From NCBI RefSeq assembly GCF_014333425.1, contig NZ_JACRYT010000013.1, positions 9,861 to 73,860 on the forward strand: a stretch of DNA of 64,000 nt. The letters are read 5' to 3'. The first letter of the stretch is position 1. The number at the start of each line of letters is the position of its first letter. Below the pieces are notes generated by a model. It saw only the letters and a program-made list of their open reading frames with translations, was not told the DNA's origin and did no database searches. Both the position numbers and the translations under genes were made by a program. Positions 34,650-43,712 of the stretch are shown here, piece by piece. Origin of the DNA: Zhenpiania hominis. Its GTDB lineage: Bacteria; Bacillota; Clostridia; Peptostreptococcales; Anaerovoracaceae.

Positions 34650-35724
34650 ATGGTCTTCCTTCGTTTTTTCCACTTTTGCTCCATTGATTACAATTTTTTT
34701 CTCTCCACTCCCATTCTATCCCCTCTTCATCATACAGCGTTAAATCGTAGTCCAGATAGAACTGCGGCGCCATGCTCATTTCCTGCATCTGCCGATCGGT
34801 ACAGCGGAGGAACGGCTCCTTCCCGCTTTCATACAAAAGCCGCATCATTTCCGCAAGCTCACTTTCTTCTGAAACTGCTGTCCGCCGCGCTTCCTGCGGC
34901 TCTGTACAATTCCACAAAACCTCTAGTGTATCTGCGGCACTCAGGACCCTTTTGGCCAGTGCCCACAGCGCCCTGTAGAAAGCATCCATTCCCTCTTCCG
35001 AAACCTCTATCTTCCTTCGATTGGTCAGAAAAAGAAAACAGGATTTCCCTTCCTCTGTCTCATACTCTCTGACCAACAGTGTTTCCATACGCGCGCTCTG
35101 GTTCCAGTGGATATGCCGCATCGAGTCTCCCGTCGCATAATCGCGGATCTGCCAGCTCTCTGCCAGATTCGAATTTCCTCCCAGAGAAACAAATAGATTC
35201 TCATGCTCCGTCACGCTCTGATGGAAATCACACTCCCCATCAGCCGCCGGATCGGAGGGAAGCGCCGCTACTTTCATTACCTCCTTACACTTTTTTCTTC
35301 TGCGGAAAAGCTGAATTGGATCATAAATCCAGATTTTTCTCATTTCCACTGTATACAGACCACAGTAAGGAAAACGGATATACAGAAAAGACTCATCCTC
35401 TTGATTGCAGTCCGCGCTGCTTTGGAAAAATACTTTCTCCGACGAAAAAGGGCTGTAAATCTGGAAAGAAACCTTAAATCGGGATGGAATTCTACTTTGG
35501 TTTTCCGCGCGAAGATTGCACCGATAGGTCTGCCCCGTCCGGACAGTATCATATTTTTTGCCAAACCTTATTTGCAGCCCCTTCTTCAAATACCAGGAAA
35601 CCACAAACATCAATACCGACAGAACCACTTCCGCTATACAGGCGATCATTAAGGGAACCGATCGGTAACTTCCCGCTACATAATAAGTAAGCAGCAAAAA
35701 TAGGAAAAAGAATACCCGGTTCAT
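34480..35724 (-). CDS. DUF58 protein with a probably altered C-terminus
   Basis: Membrane-anchored DUF58 (vWA-like) protein, 414 codons as read. Two N-terminal spans (residues about 5-48), a beta-rich region, and the DUF58 signature IRDYATGDSMRHIHWNQSAR near residue 190. ATG 35724 is favoured over the GTG at 35733 that overlaps moxR. The last 60 or so codons after WEWREKN overlap the next gene and look non-native. Restoring one A in the A7 run at 34694-34700 would end the protein at WEWREKKL with TAA, before the downstream gene. A 1-base deletion, or a sequencing error in the homopolymer, is therefore likely. Confidence 0.8.
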   Translation of the reverse strand: MNRVFFFLFLLLTYYVAGSYRSVPLMIACIAEVVLSVLMFVVSWYLKKGLQIRFGKKYDTVRTGQTYRCNLRAENQSRIPSRFKVSFQIYSPFSSEKVFFQSSADCNQEDESFLYIRFPYCGLYTVEMRKIWIYDPIQLFRRRKKCKEVMKVAALPSDPAADGECDFHQSVTEHENLFVSLGGNSNLAESWQIRDYATGDSMRHIHWNQSARMETLLVREYETEEGKSCFLFLTNRRKIEVSEEGMDAFYRALWALAKRVLSAADTLEVLWNCTEPQEARRTAVSEESELAEMMRLLYESGKEPFLRCTDRQMQEMSMAPQFYLDYDLTLYDEEGIEWEWREKNCNQWSKSGKNEGRPYVRTGRFCRRRLRDSFPSSVRPRTFLSCSANRLGCSGFLYFPLVDSLFFCQSGLLV

Positions 35725-35729
35725 TTTTG

Positions 35730-36674
35730 TCACTTCCCCATGGGTGGCTTTTCTACAGACTTTAAGATTTCTTCCCCAATCTCATCTCGCCCTTTGCGCT
35801 CCATCCTTGCTGCCGTATTGAGAGCAATCCGGTGTCCAATCACATACCGATATTGTTCAGTTACATCCGCTGGTATCACAAAATCACGTCCTTTCAGCCA
35901 TGCGTCGGCTTTCGCGGTTTTTACCAGCGCAATCGTCGCCCTGGGACTGGCGCCCCGCTCCAAATACGGATGATCTCTTGTTTTTGTCACAAGTTCCAGC
36001 AGGTATCGATAAATCGCCTCACTGACGAAGACACGGCCAACGTCTCTCTGCATCTCCATAAGTAAAGTTTCATCCGCCGCGGGGCCAAGGTTTGAAATTG
36101 ACTGCCTCTGTTCGATGGATTTTGCCATCAAAAGCTCACTTTCAAAATCCGGATATCCCAGACTCATGGACACCATAAATCGATCCACCTGGGCTTCCGG
36201 CAGATAATTGGTTCCCGCGCCTCCATAAGGATTCTGCGTGGCGATCACAAAAAAAGGGCTGGGCAAAGCTCTTGTAATCCCTTCAACGGAGACCGTTCTC
36301 TCTTCCATAGCCTCCAGAAGCGCGGACTGGGTTTTCGGCGAAGCGCGATTTAGTTCATCTGCCAGCAGCAGGTTGCAGAACAAGCTCCCCTTCTGATACA
36401 CAAACTCCCCTTTTTCTCTTTGATAAATCGAAAACCCTGTTAAATCTGACGGCATCACATCGGGCGTGAACTGAACACGCCTGCATTCAAGCCCCATACT
36501 TTTGGAAAAAGCAACGGCCATGGTAGTTTTTCCTACTCCCGGCATGTCTTCCAACAGAACATGTCCACCTGCCAGAATCGCGATCATTACTTCCCGGACT
36601 TCCGGTTTCTTTCCCAGCACATATCGGTTCACCTGCTCAATAACTTCCTGCGCCTTATTCCGCAGATCTTTCAC
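35730..36674 (-). CDS. MoxR-family AAA+ ATPase
   Basis: 314-residue chaperone-like ATPase that acts with DUF58/vWA partners in maturation or envelope-stress complexes. Walker A MPGVGKTT (about residue 47), Walker B LLLADELNRA, sensor 1 FFVIATQNPYG, arginine-finger region PEAQVDRF, and a C-terminal lid. Intact, first gene of moxR-DUF58-TgpA; since both downstream genes are damaged, it may now lack functional partners. The promoter shows a 19-bp spacer. Confidence 0.93.
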   Translation of the reverse strand: MKDLRNKAQEVIEQVNRYVLGKKPEVREVMIAILAGGHVLLEDMPGVGKTTMAVAFSKSMGLECRRVQFTPDVMPSDLTGFSIYQREKGEFVYQKGSLFCNLLLADELNRASPKTQSALLEAMEERTVSVEGITRALPSPFFVIATQNPYGGAGTNYLPEAQVDRFMVSMSLGYPDFESELLMAKSIEQRQSISNLGPAADETLLMEMQRDVGRVFVSEAIYRYLLELVTKTRDHPYLERGASPRATIALVKTAKADAWLKGRDFVIPADVTEQYRYVIGHRIALNTAARMERKGRDEIGEEILKSVEKPPMGK

Positions 36675-36712
36675 TTCTCGCTCCCCCCTTTTGAAGTATA
36701 CTGGATAAAAGA

Positions 36713-36743
36713 ATTATACCCCTTAAAGTTGACTTCAGGTCAA
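36713..36743 (-). promoter_or_regulatory. moxR promoter with a 19-bp spacer, MerR-like
   Basis: Minus strand: TTGACC (36738-36743), 19 bp, TATAAT (36713-36718). GTTGAC/GTCAAC arms around CTGAA overlap the -35, and CCTGAAGT ... ACTTTAAGG forms an imperfect dyad in the spacer. Over-long spacers with a dyad are the hallmark of MerR-family activation. Confidence 0.5.
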
Positions 36744-36798
36744 CCTCCCTTTCTTGTAGTTTTCATGTAGGTTTCATGTATCCCTTTCTGCCTGAATC

Positions 36799-36849
36799 GA
36801 AAAAACGGACCCCCTCCGGGCTGGTTGCCGTTTCATGGGGTTCCGTTTT
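36799..36849 (-). terminator. Terminator after pnp
   Basis: ACGGAACCCC pairs with GGGGGTCCGT, with a smaller internal hairpin region between, followed by U6 on the minus strand. Confidence 0.8.
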
Positions 36850-36856
36850 AAGTCTA

Positions 36857-38956
36857 TTATAATAATTCTTTTCTGGAAAGATTGATTCGATTCTGGCTGT
36901 CGATCTCTGTGACCTTCACTCTCACCTTATCGCCTACATTCATCTCGTCCTCCACCTTTTCCACCCTGTGTTTCGCCATCTTGGAAATATGAAGGAGTCC
37001 TTCTTTACCTGGAAGTATCTCAATAAAGGCGCCAAAATTCATCAGCCTGGTTACGGTACCTTCATAAATTTCTCCAACTTCCACATCCTTTGTCAGAAGC
37101 TCGATTTCATGGAGAGCCGCATGAGCGCTATCCATATCCGGAGCCGCAATATATACAAGACCGTCATCATCAATATCAATCTTAACGCCGGTGTCCGCGA
37201 TGATCTTATTAATGGTCTTTCCTCCCGGTCCAATGACAGTCCGAATCTTTTCCGGATCAATCTGCATGGAAATAATCCTCGGCGCGTAAGGCGAAAGCTC
37301 TTTTCTCGGTTCAGGAAGCTCGTCCAGCATTTCTTTCATAATGTGCATTCTTCCTTCATATGCCTGTGCCAAAGCATCCTGAAGCACTTTTTTGGAAAGG
37401 CCATGCACCTTGATGTCCATCTGAATCGCCGTAACGCCTTTCGCCGTTCCCGCAACCTTAAAGTCCATGTCCCCAAGGAAGTCTTCCATTCCCTGGATAT
37501 CAGAGAGAATTGCCATCTTGCTGGTTCCATCCTCTTCCACACGCTCGATCAGCCCCATAGCGATCCCCGCTACCGGCGCGGAAATTGGAACGCCCGCGTC
37601 CATCAATGCCAGGCAGCTTCCGCAGACCGATGCCTGAGAAGTAGAACCGTTGGAAGAAAGAACTTCCGATACGACCCGAATCGCGTATGGGAAATCCTCT
37701 ACGCTTGGAAGTACCGGCAGCAGCGCTCGTTCCGCCAAAGCTCCGTGTCCGATTTCTCTTCTTCCCGGGCTTCTCAAAGGTCTCGCTTCTCCTACCGAGT
37801 AAGGCGGGAAATTATAGTGGTGCATATATCTTTTTTCCGTCTGTTCGGTAATGCCATCAATGGTCTGCGCGTCCCCCATCGCTCCCAGGGTAGCAATCGA
37901 CATAACCTGAGTCTGTCCTCTTTTAAACAGCCCGGAACCGTGTGTTCTCGGCAGAACACTTGTATCCACCCAGATAGGCCGGATTTCATCCAGTTTTCGG
38001 TTATCAGGACGTATCCCCTCATCCAGAATCATGCTCCGCACCTGTTCTTTTGTGATATTATAAAGAACACTGTCCACATCTTTTCCGTTTTCCGGATAGA
38101 TTTCTTCAAAATGTTCCTTGGTTTCCGCTTCAACCGCATCCATATTATCCAGACGTTCCATCTTGTCGTAAGTCTGGATCGCGGTCCGCATCTTACCTTC
38201 CGCGTAATCTCTGACTGCGGCGTCGATTTCTTCCGGAACTTTGTAGAATTCAATTTCCTTTTTCGGCTTGCCGATTTCAGCCACAATATCCTCAATAAAG
38301 GACACGAGCTTTTTAATTTCCTCATGAGCAAACATGATAGCGTCCAGTATATCCTCTTCCGGAACTTCATTGGCACCGGCTTCTACCATCATGATTGCTT
38401 CCTTTGTACCGGAAACTACAAGATGCATATCGCTGGCTTCCCTCTGCTCCAGACTGGGATTTACAATAAACTGGCCATCCACTCTTCCGATCAGAACCGA
38501 ACCTGTGGGGCCATCCCATGGAATATCCGAAATCGCAAGGGCGACCGAAGATCCGATCATAGCCGCGATCTCCGACGGCGCGTCATTATCAATACACATA
38601 ACGGTAGCGATTACCTGTACATCATTATAAAATCCCTTTGGAAACAGCGGTCTCAGCGGTCTGTCCATCAGTCTTGAATTCAGGATCGCCTTTTCGCTGG
38701 GCCTTCCTTCCCTTTTAATAAATCCCCCTGGAATCTTCCCTGCCGCATACATCTTTTCCTCGTAGTCGCAGCTGAGCGGGAAAAAATCAATATCCGGTCT
38801 CGGTTCCTTGGACATTACGGCGGTTACATTCACGACTGTATCCCCGTATTTTACCATCACCTGGCCGTTAGCCATCTCGCAGACCTTGCCGATCTCCAGC
38901 TCCAAAAGCTTGCCTCCGAGAGCCGTTTTAAATGTCCTGTAATCTGTGAATTTCAT
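36857..38956 (-). CDS. pnp: Polynucleotide phosphorylase
   Basis: 3'-5' phosphorolytic exoribonuclease, trimeric, core of RNA turnover; 699 residues from ATG 38956 (AGGAGG nine bases upstream). Two RNase PH domains (about residues 10-220 and 315-540) flank a helical linker; the second shows DGI-type and PGRREIGHG active-site segments. They are followed by a KH domain with [11 protein letters not shown] (about 572) and an S1 domain ([15 protein letters not shown]). Ends the translation superoperon after rpsO, the classic rpsO-pnp pair, with a terminator hairpin in between. Confidence 0.98.
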   Translation of the reverse strand: MKFTDYRTFKTALGGKLLELEIGKVCEMANGQVMVKYGDTVVNVTAVMSKEPRPDIDFFPLSCDYEEKMYAAGKIPGGFIKREGRPSEKAILNSRLMDRPLRPLFPKGFYNDVQVIATVMCIDNDAPSEIAAMIGSSVALAISDIPWDGPTGSVLIGRVDGQFIVNPSLEQREASDMHLVVSGTKEAIMMVEAGANEVPEEDILDAIMFAHEEIKKLVSFIEDIVAEIGKPKKEIEFYKVPEEIDAAVRDYAEGKMRTAIQTYDKMERLDNMDAVEAETKEHFEEIYPENGKDVDSVLYNITKEQVRSMILDEGIRPDNRKLDEIRPIWVDTSVLPRTHGSGLFKRGQTQVMSIATLGAMGDAQTIDGITEQTEKRYMHHYNFPPYSVGEARPLRSPGRREIGHGALAERALLPVLPSVEDFPYAIRVVSEVLSSNGSTSQASVCGSCLALMDAGVPISAPVAGIAMGLIERVEEDGTSKMAILSDIQGMEDFLGDMDFKVAGTAKGVTAIQMDIKVHGLSKKVLQDALAQAYEGRMHIMKEMLDELPEPRKELSPYAPRIISMQIDPEKIRTVIGPGGKTINKIIADTGVKIDIDDDGLVYIAAPDMDSAHAALHEIELLTKDVEVGEIYEGTVTRLMNFGAFIEILPGKEGLLHISKMAKHRVEKVEDEMNVGDKVRVKVTEIDSQNRINLSRKELL

Positions 38957-39003
38957 TAACAACTACCTCCTGTTAATCTTCTCCTCATTATCTTCAATTA
39001 TAC

Positions 39004-39037
39004 AAAAAAATCAAGCGGGAGCAGTTTCCCCCGCTTG
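39004..39037 (-). terminator. Hairpin with U7 between rpsO and pnp
   Basis: AAGCGGG/CCCGCTT stem with a 10-base loop, then GAU7. It probably limits or terminates read-through from rpsO; in other bacteria this region is a processing site for pnp autoregulation. Confidence 0.8.
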
Positions 39038-39052
39038 CATTTCTTTTTCTGA

Positions 39053-39319
39053 TTATTTTCTTAATCCTAAACGGGAAATCAGGCTTCTGTATCTCTCCAG
39101 ATCCTTTTCCTTCAGGTAATTAAGCAGATTTCTTCTCTGACCAACCATCTTTAACAATCCTCTTCTGGAATGATGGTCTTTTTTGTGAACCTTTAAATGT
39201 TCATTCAGATCATTAATGCGATAAGTCAGAATCGCGACCTGTACTTCCGGGGAACCGGTATCCCCTTCTTTTAACTGATATTCTTTAATAATTTCCGCTT
39301 TTTTTTCCTGAGTAATCAT
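39053..39319 (-). CDS. rpsO: 30S ribosomal protein S15
   Basis: 88 residues, standard length, starting [15 protein letters not shown]. The 16S rRNA-binding segments are [16 protein letters not shown] and [17 protein letters not shown]. Its own promoter and a structured leader precede it. Confidence 0.98.
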   Translation of the reverse strand: MITQEKKAEIIKEYQLKEGDTGSPEVQVAILTYRINDLNEHLKVHKKDHHSRRGLLKMVGQRRNLLNYLKEKDLERYRSLISRLGLRK

Positions 39320-39437
39320 AATTCCTTCTCCTTTTCTTTATCCACCTTTAGCCGCGCCTCCGCCGGAGCGTCGAAAAACTCAGCAAAAGGTAATTTTCCT
39401 AACGATTTATATTACCATATGCACGAAACCATTGCAA
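39320..39437 (-). promoter_or_regulatory. rpsO promoter and structured leader
   Basis: TTGCAA (39432-39437), 17 bp, TAATAT (39409-39414). The roughly 80-base leader can fold with ACCTTT pairing AAAGGT around a GC-rich CTCC/GGAG stem. S15 autoregulatory leaders of differing structure are known in Firmicutes; that this is one is inferred. Confidence 0.5.
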
Positions 39438-39443
39438 GTGGTT

Positions 39444-40415
39444 TTATCGAATCCGCTTTGAATAGCTCCTGAGATACTTTCTGCGCATTCGCGCGCAGTA
39501 ACGCCTTTTAATCGGCCTTCCTTCCACTGCCCGGGCCGCGAAAAAAGCCATGGCGTTCTTTTCCGTAATTTTGGACAGCGCCAGCGCATCTTCTTTCGTA
39601 TCCGCGGTCACAAGCGCTCCGATACCTCGTACAATAACCGAATGCCCTCTTCGTACCGCATGCTCCGCAGCCCCTTGGTCTTGAGGAAGGACATCCATTT
39701 TAAGCCCCGCGAGCTGGGCAAAGTCATCCAAATAAGGTCTCATCACTTTATTTTTCTCCGCAAAATCCAATAGGATCTGACTGCGGTTCCAAATGATATG
39801 TTTTCCCACTTCCCGAATATCCCCTTTATTTCTGCTGAGAATCCCAGGATTCAGCTTTTTCAGATAGGCTTCGCAAGCTTCCTCCAGACTGCAGGCAGCC
39901 GCGAGAGCCTCTTCATAGTCCCTTCCATAGCACACTGCCCCGTGATTTCTAAGAATTACAACATTTCCTTCCGAAATGGACAGGGCCTTCTTTACATTGG
40001 AACAAAGTCTGTCTGTTCCGGAAAGTCCGTAGTCCGCGCAGATTAAGGTTTTCCCGATTCCCGGATACGATCCCGGCATACGAACAAAGGATTTTCCCAT
40101 GGCCGAAACAGCCGAAGCGTTATCCTGATGGGTATGGATCACAAACCTTGCGTCTGTTTTCATCCTATAAATCTCCCTATGGATTTTTTTCTCCGATGAC
40201 GGAAGAAACCTGCCCTCATAGCTCAGATCCGAAAGACGAACCCGAACGACTTCCTCCTCCGTAAGGGTCTGATAATCCCTGCCGCTGGCTGTAATAAAAA
40301 AGGTTTCGTCATCCGCCCTGCAGCTGACATTTCCCCAGGTTCTGGTAATCAGTCCTCTCCTGACCAGTTCTTTCCCCGCCAGAATCACCTGCCTCTTTAC
40401 TTCTCTCTCGTCCAT
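39444..40415 (-). CDS. Class II aldolase/adducin family protein
   Basis: 323 residues. The N-terminal two-thirds is a class II aldolase domain (FucA/AraD type): GNVSCRADDETFFITASG, zinc motif VIHTHQDN, and ILRNHGAVCYGRD. An extra C-terminal segment of about 100 residues resembles a second, partial aldolase unit (VIVRGIGALVTADTKEDAL). The substrate could be a sugar phosphate or a methylthioribulose-type intermediate; not determinable. It is inserted between ribF and rpsO within the translation superoperon, an unusual guest. Confidence 0.88.
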   Translation of the reverse strand: MDEREVKRQVILAGKELVRRGLITRTWGNVSCRADDETFFITASGRDYQTLTEEEVVRVRLSDLSYEGRFLPSSEKKIHREIYRMKTDARFVIHTHQDNASAVSAMGKSFVRMPGSYPGIGKTLICADYGLSGTDRLCSNVKKALSISEGNVVILRNHGAVCYGRDYEEALAAACSLEEACEAYLKKLNPGILSRNKGDIREVGKHIIWNRSQILLDFAEKNKVMRPYLDDFAQLAGLKMDVLPQDQGAAEHAVRRGHSVIVRGIGALVTADTKEDALALSKITEKNAMAFFAARAVEGRPIKRRYCARMRRKYLRSYSKRIR

Positions 40416-40436
40416 GTTCCATCCCCTTCCCGCATT

Positions 40437-41375
40437 CTAATAGGTCCCCGCAATCCGCCTATGGAAAGAACGGGCCGTAATGCAGTCGTCTGTAATCTGC
40501 CTGGAAAGCGCTTCCACACTTTCAAACTTTTGCTCATCCCGAGTTTTCTGAAGGAACTCAACCCGTATCATTTTCCCGTAAAGTTCTTTATCAAAATTAA
40601 AAATATGCGTTTCCACATTTTTATGATAAGTTCCGATGGTTGGCTTTACCCCTACATTGGTAATGCTCGGATAGCGCACCCCGTTATAGACGCAGTAAGT
40701 CACATAAACGCCATTCGGCGGGGTCACCATTGTTTCATCGATCATAATATTGGAGGTCGGAAATCCTATGGTACGTCCCAGCTTATTTCCAACCACCACT
40801 TCTCCGCCGATGGAGTAGAGCCTTCCCATATACTTCATACACTGATCTACCTGACCGTTTTGAATCAGCTTTCGTATAAACGTACTGCTTACCAGATTGC
40901 CGTCGATTTCAAAGGGCTCCTGAATGTGAATTCCGAATCCCCTTTTCATTCCTTCTTTCATTAGAGTCTCTGCCGTACCGCTGGCTTTGTAGCCAAAATG
41001 ATAATTAAACCCACAGTAGGCCTGACGCATGTGGAATTTTTCAAGCAGCAAGTGTTCGATAAAGTCAATGGGATCCATCGTCAGAATGGATTCGTCAAAG
41101 GGGATGTTAAACATATAATCGACGCCCAGCTTTTCGATAATCGATGCTTTTTCTTCCGGATAAAGAATATTTTTAACCACTGTCTTTCCCGCCATCAGAT
41201 TCTTTGGATGGTTGGAAAAAGTAAACACCGCGCTTTTCAGGCCCGCGGCCTCGGCACTTTTCACAGTACGCAGAATAATCTGTTGGTGCCCCTTATGGAC
41301 GCCGTCGAAATTTCCCAGTGCGACAACTGTTTCCTCTATATTGTCAATTTCCTCTAATGTGTTAAAAATTTTCAT
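40437..41375 (-). CDS. ribF: Bifunctional riboflavin kinase/FAD synthetase
   Basis: 312 residues. The N-terminal FMN adenylyltransferase domain has VALGNFDGVHKGHQQI, and the C-terminal flavokinase domain has GRTIGFPTSNI. The product makes FMN and FAD from riboflavin. It follows truB by three bases, the conserved truB-ribF pairing. Confidence 0.97.
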   Translation of the reverse strand: MKIFNTLEEIDNIEETVVALGNFDGVHKGHQQIILRTVKSAEAAGLKSAVFTFSNHPKNLMAGKTVVKNILYPEEKASIIEKLGVDYMFNIPFDESILTMDPIDFIEHLLLEKFHMRQAYCGFNYHFGYKASGTAETLMKEGMKRGFGIHIQEPFEIDGNLVSSTFIRKLIQNGQVDQCMKYMGRLYSIGGEVVVGNKLGRTIGFPTSNIMIDETMVTPPNGVYVTYCVYNGVRYPSITNVGVKPTIGTYHKNVETHIFNFDKELYGKMIRVEFLQKTRDEQKFESVEALSRQITDDCITARSFHRRIAGTY

Positions 41376-41378
41376 TTT

Positions 41379-42335
41379 CTATCCTCTGTAAAACACCTTA
41401 TCGGCTGCAAAAGTCTTATATTTCGCGTTGTAAAAGGCAACTCCCAGAAAACGCTCTTCCCTTCCATCCCGCAAATACATATTATACGCTCTGCGCAGCT
41501 GCGGCCGCACAGATATATGGGGCTCCTGACTCTCAAAAATAGGCTTTTTCTCTACCACCGTCTCTTGTGGAACAATATGGCCTCCATTGCAAAAAATTTG
41601 AGCCTGCTTTTTATTCAATACCGCTTTTCCAAAATGAACCAGGGGATAATCAATGGCAAGCAACAGCTTTTCTACTTCCTCACGGTCCATTTCTCGAATA
41701 TCTCGAATATCGACCGCCTGTTCAATCGAAAAAACGCCGCTTGAAAGCCTCCGCAGCCCGCTCATAACCGCGCCGCACCCCAGCAATCTTCCTACGTCCC
41801 TACAGATGCTTCTTATGTAAGTTCCCTTTGAACAAGTAACCTGCCAAATAATTTTACGATTTTCCAGATCCATTTTGAGAATTTTCAGTTCCTGTATGAA
41901 AATGTCTCTTGGTTTAATCTCAACCTCTTCCCCTGCCCTGGCGTACTGGTAAAGTTTTTTTCCATCCACTTTTAACGCCGAAAATTTAGGTGGTATTTGA
42001 GAGACTCTTCCGGAAAAAGACGCAAACGCCTGTCGAACCTGTTCTTCGTTAACACAAACGGCCTCCGCCCGGGAAGTAACTTCCCCCCATATATCCAGAG
42101 TATCCGATTCCAGACCAAGCTCCATTTCACACTCGTAAGTTTTGAAATCCAGATCCAGATACTCCATAATACGGGTTGCCGAGCCGACACAGACAGGCAA
42201 AACTCCTGTCGCCATCGGATCGAGCGTGCCGGTATGTCCTACCTTTTTTATCCCCAACACCTTCCGCATCACTGCCACACAGTCGTGGGACGTCCAGTCC
42301 GCCGGCTTATTTACATTGATAATTCCTGCTGTCAT
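41379..42335 (-). CDS. truB: tRNA pseudouridine-55 synthase
   Basis: 318 residues. Catalytic Asp in HTGTLDPMATGVLPV, upstream GIINVNKPADWTSHD, and a C-terminal PUA-like region. Makes pseudouridine 55 in the T-loop of tRNAs. Three to four base gaps to nrnA and ribF. Confidence 0.97.
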   Translation of the reverse strand: MTAGIINVNKPADWTSHDCVAVMRKVLGIKKVGHTGTLDPMATGVLPVCVGSATRIMEYLDLDFKTYECEMELGLESDTLDIWGEVTSRAEAVCVNEEQVRQAFASFSGRVSQIPPKFSALKVDGKKLYQYARAGEEVEIKPRDIFIQELKILKMDLENRKIIWQVTCSKGTYIRSICRDVGRLLGCGAVMSGLRRLSSGVFSIEQAVDIRDIREMDREEVEKLLLAIDYPLVHFGKAVLNKKQAQIFCNGGHIVPQETVVEKKPIFESQEPHISVRPQLRRAYNMYLRDGREERFLGVAFYNAKYKTFAADKVFYRG

Positions 42336-42338
42336 AGC

Positions 42339-43316
42339 CTAATCCTTTATCTTAAGGCTTTCTTCGATTGCCTCTTTCACGCTTTCGCACGCCTCCTGCA
42401 GATTTGTGTAAAGGGTACATCCCGCCGCCTTCACATGGCCGCCTCCACCGAATTTCGCCGCGATCTCCGCTACATTTCCCGTAGTTTTAGCCCGCATGCT
42501 CACTTTAATCCGCCCGCCATCCTGTTCTTTTACAAAAGCGCCGATCTCCACTCCTTTAACGTTTCTCACCGTTTCCACCACGCCTTCTGTTTCCGACAAT
42601 TCCGCTCCCACCTGCCGGAGCATTTCCTGGCTAACATAAGCAATGGCGGCTTTCCCGCCTCCAAACAGTTCCAGTGTATCCAAAATCCGATTTGTAATGC
42701 GAATTTTTTCCAGTCGGGTATTCTGATACAGCTGAACCGCTACTTTGGCGTGATCAATTCCCGCGTCGTACAGATCCGCTGTAATCAGATGACTTTCCTT
42801 AGTAGCGTTAGAATACTGGAAGTTGCCGGTATCCGTGCTGATTCCGGTAAAAATAGCCTCACCGATTTCCTTATCAATCGGGATTCCCATAGCCTTAATC
42901 ACCTTATAAACCAACTCTGCTGTAGCTGCGATACTCCCATCAATAAAATTATAGTCGGCAAAGGGCGTCGAAGTTGTATGATGATCCAAACAGATCGTTA
43001 TTTTTCCCTGAAAAAACTTTTTTTCCCGCTTTGGGAACCGAACTACCTCCCCACAGTCTACACACATGCAAACGTCCGGCTGATGGATTGCTTCCGAATC
43101 CATGGTACAATACCCTTGATCCAGAAAACTCAGATATTCAGGCACCTCATCCTCTGTAAGGATGACTGCCTCTTTTCCCGCGCAGCGCAACGCTTTGCAC
43201 AGCGCGGCGCAGGATCCGAGAGCATCTCCATCCATCTGAATATGGGGAAACAGAATAACGGATCTGGCGGCCATGAGCTGCTTTGCGATCTCTTCGATTG
43301 AATGATTCTGCTTCAT
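42339..43316 (-). CDS. nrnA: DHH-family nanoRNase/pAp phosphatase
   Basis: 325 residues. DHH motif in ICLDHHTTSTPFADYNFID, metal ligands in FPHIQMDGDALGS, and the DHHA1 domain ending FGGGGHVKAAGC. Degrades 2-5-mer RNAs and dephosphorylates pAp. Embedded in the superoperon between rbfA and truB, as in many Firmicutes. Confidence 0.95.
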   Translation of the reverse strand: MKQNHSIEEIAKQLMAARSVILFPHIQMDGDALGSCAALCKALRCAGKEAVILTEDEVPEYLSFLDQGYCTMDSEAIHQPDVCMCVDCGEVVRFPKREKKFFQGKITICLDHHTTSTPFADYNFIDGSIAATAELVYKVIKAMGIPIDKEIGEAIFTGISTDTGNFQYSNATKESHLITADLYDAGIDHAKVAVQLYQNTRLEKIRITNRILDTLELFGGGKAAIAYVSQEMLRQVGAELSETEGVVETVRNVKGVEIGAFVKEQDGGRIKVSMRAKTTGNVAEIAAKFGGGGHVKAAGCTLYTNLQEACESVKEAIEESLKIKD

Positions 43317-43326
43317 ATTTTTCCTC

Positions 43327-43698
43327 TTATTTATCTAAATTCTGGATGATTTCATCAATATGCCTTCCATAGTCCATAGATTTATCAATTTTAAAAATCA
43401 GATCCGGAACATGGCGCAGTTTGATCTTCTTTCCGATCTCTCTGCGGATCAGCCCTTTCGCGCTGCGCAGCGCCTCCAACACATCTTCCTGTTCTTTCTC
43501 CCTTTCCTCATGTTTCGGATCCAGCCCCAGGACCGTCACATAGGCTGTAGCGTAACTGCCGTCGGCTGTAACTTCGACAGCAGTTATGCTTACCATTCCC
43601 ATCGCCAATCTCGGATCCTTCAGCTCCCTTAGAATCAGCTCACTGATGATTTTCCGTATTTCCTCACCCAGACGCTCTGGTCTGTGTCCTCTTCCCAT
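43327..43698 (-). CDS. rbfA: Ribosome-binding factor A
   Basis: 123 residues, KH-like fold. LGEEIRKIISELILRELKDPR at the start and a VPDLIFKIDKSMDYGRHI end are characteristic. Matures the 16S rRNA 5' end in 30S assembly. Fourteen bases from infB. Confidence 0.97.
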   Translation of the reverse strand: MGRGHRPERLGEEIRKIISELILRELKDPRLAMGMVSITAVEVTADGSYATAYVTVLGLDPKHEEREKEQEDVLEALRSAKGLIRREIGKKIKLRHVPDLIFKIDKSMDYGRHIDEIIQNLDK

Positions 43699-43712
43699 TG
43701 TCTCTGTATCTC

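Noticed and set aside
36968..38677. Long open frame antisense to pnp (569 codons)
   Set aside because: Shadow of a GC-structured real gene; no ribosome-binding site or known domain, and pnp is certain.
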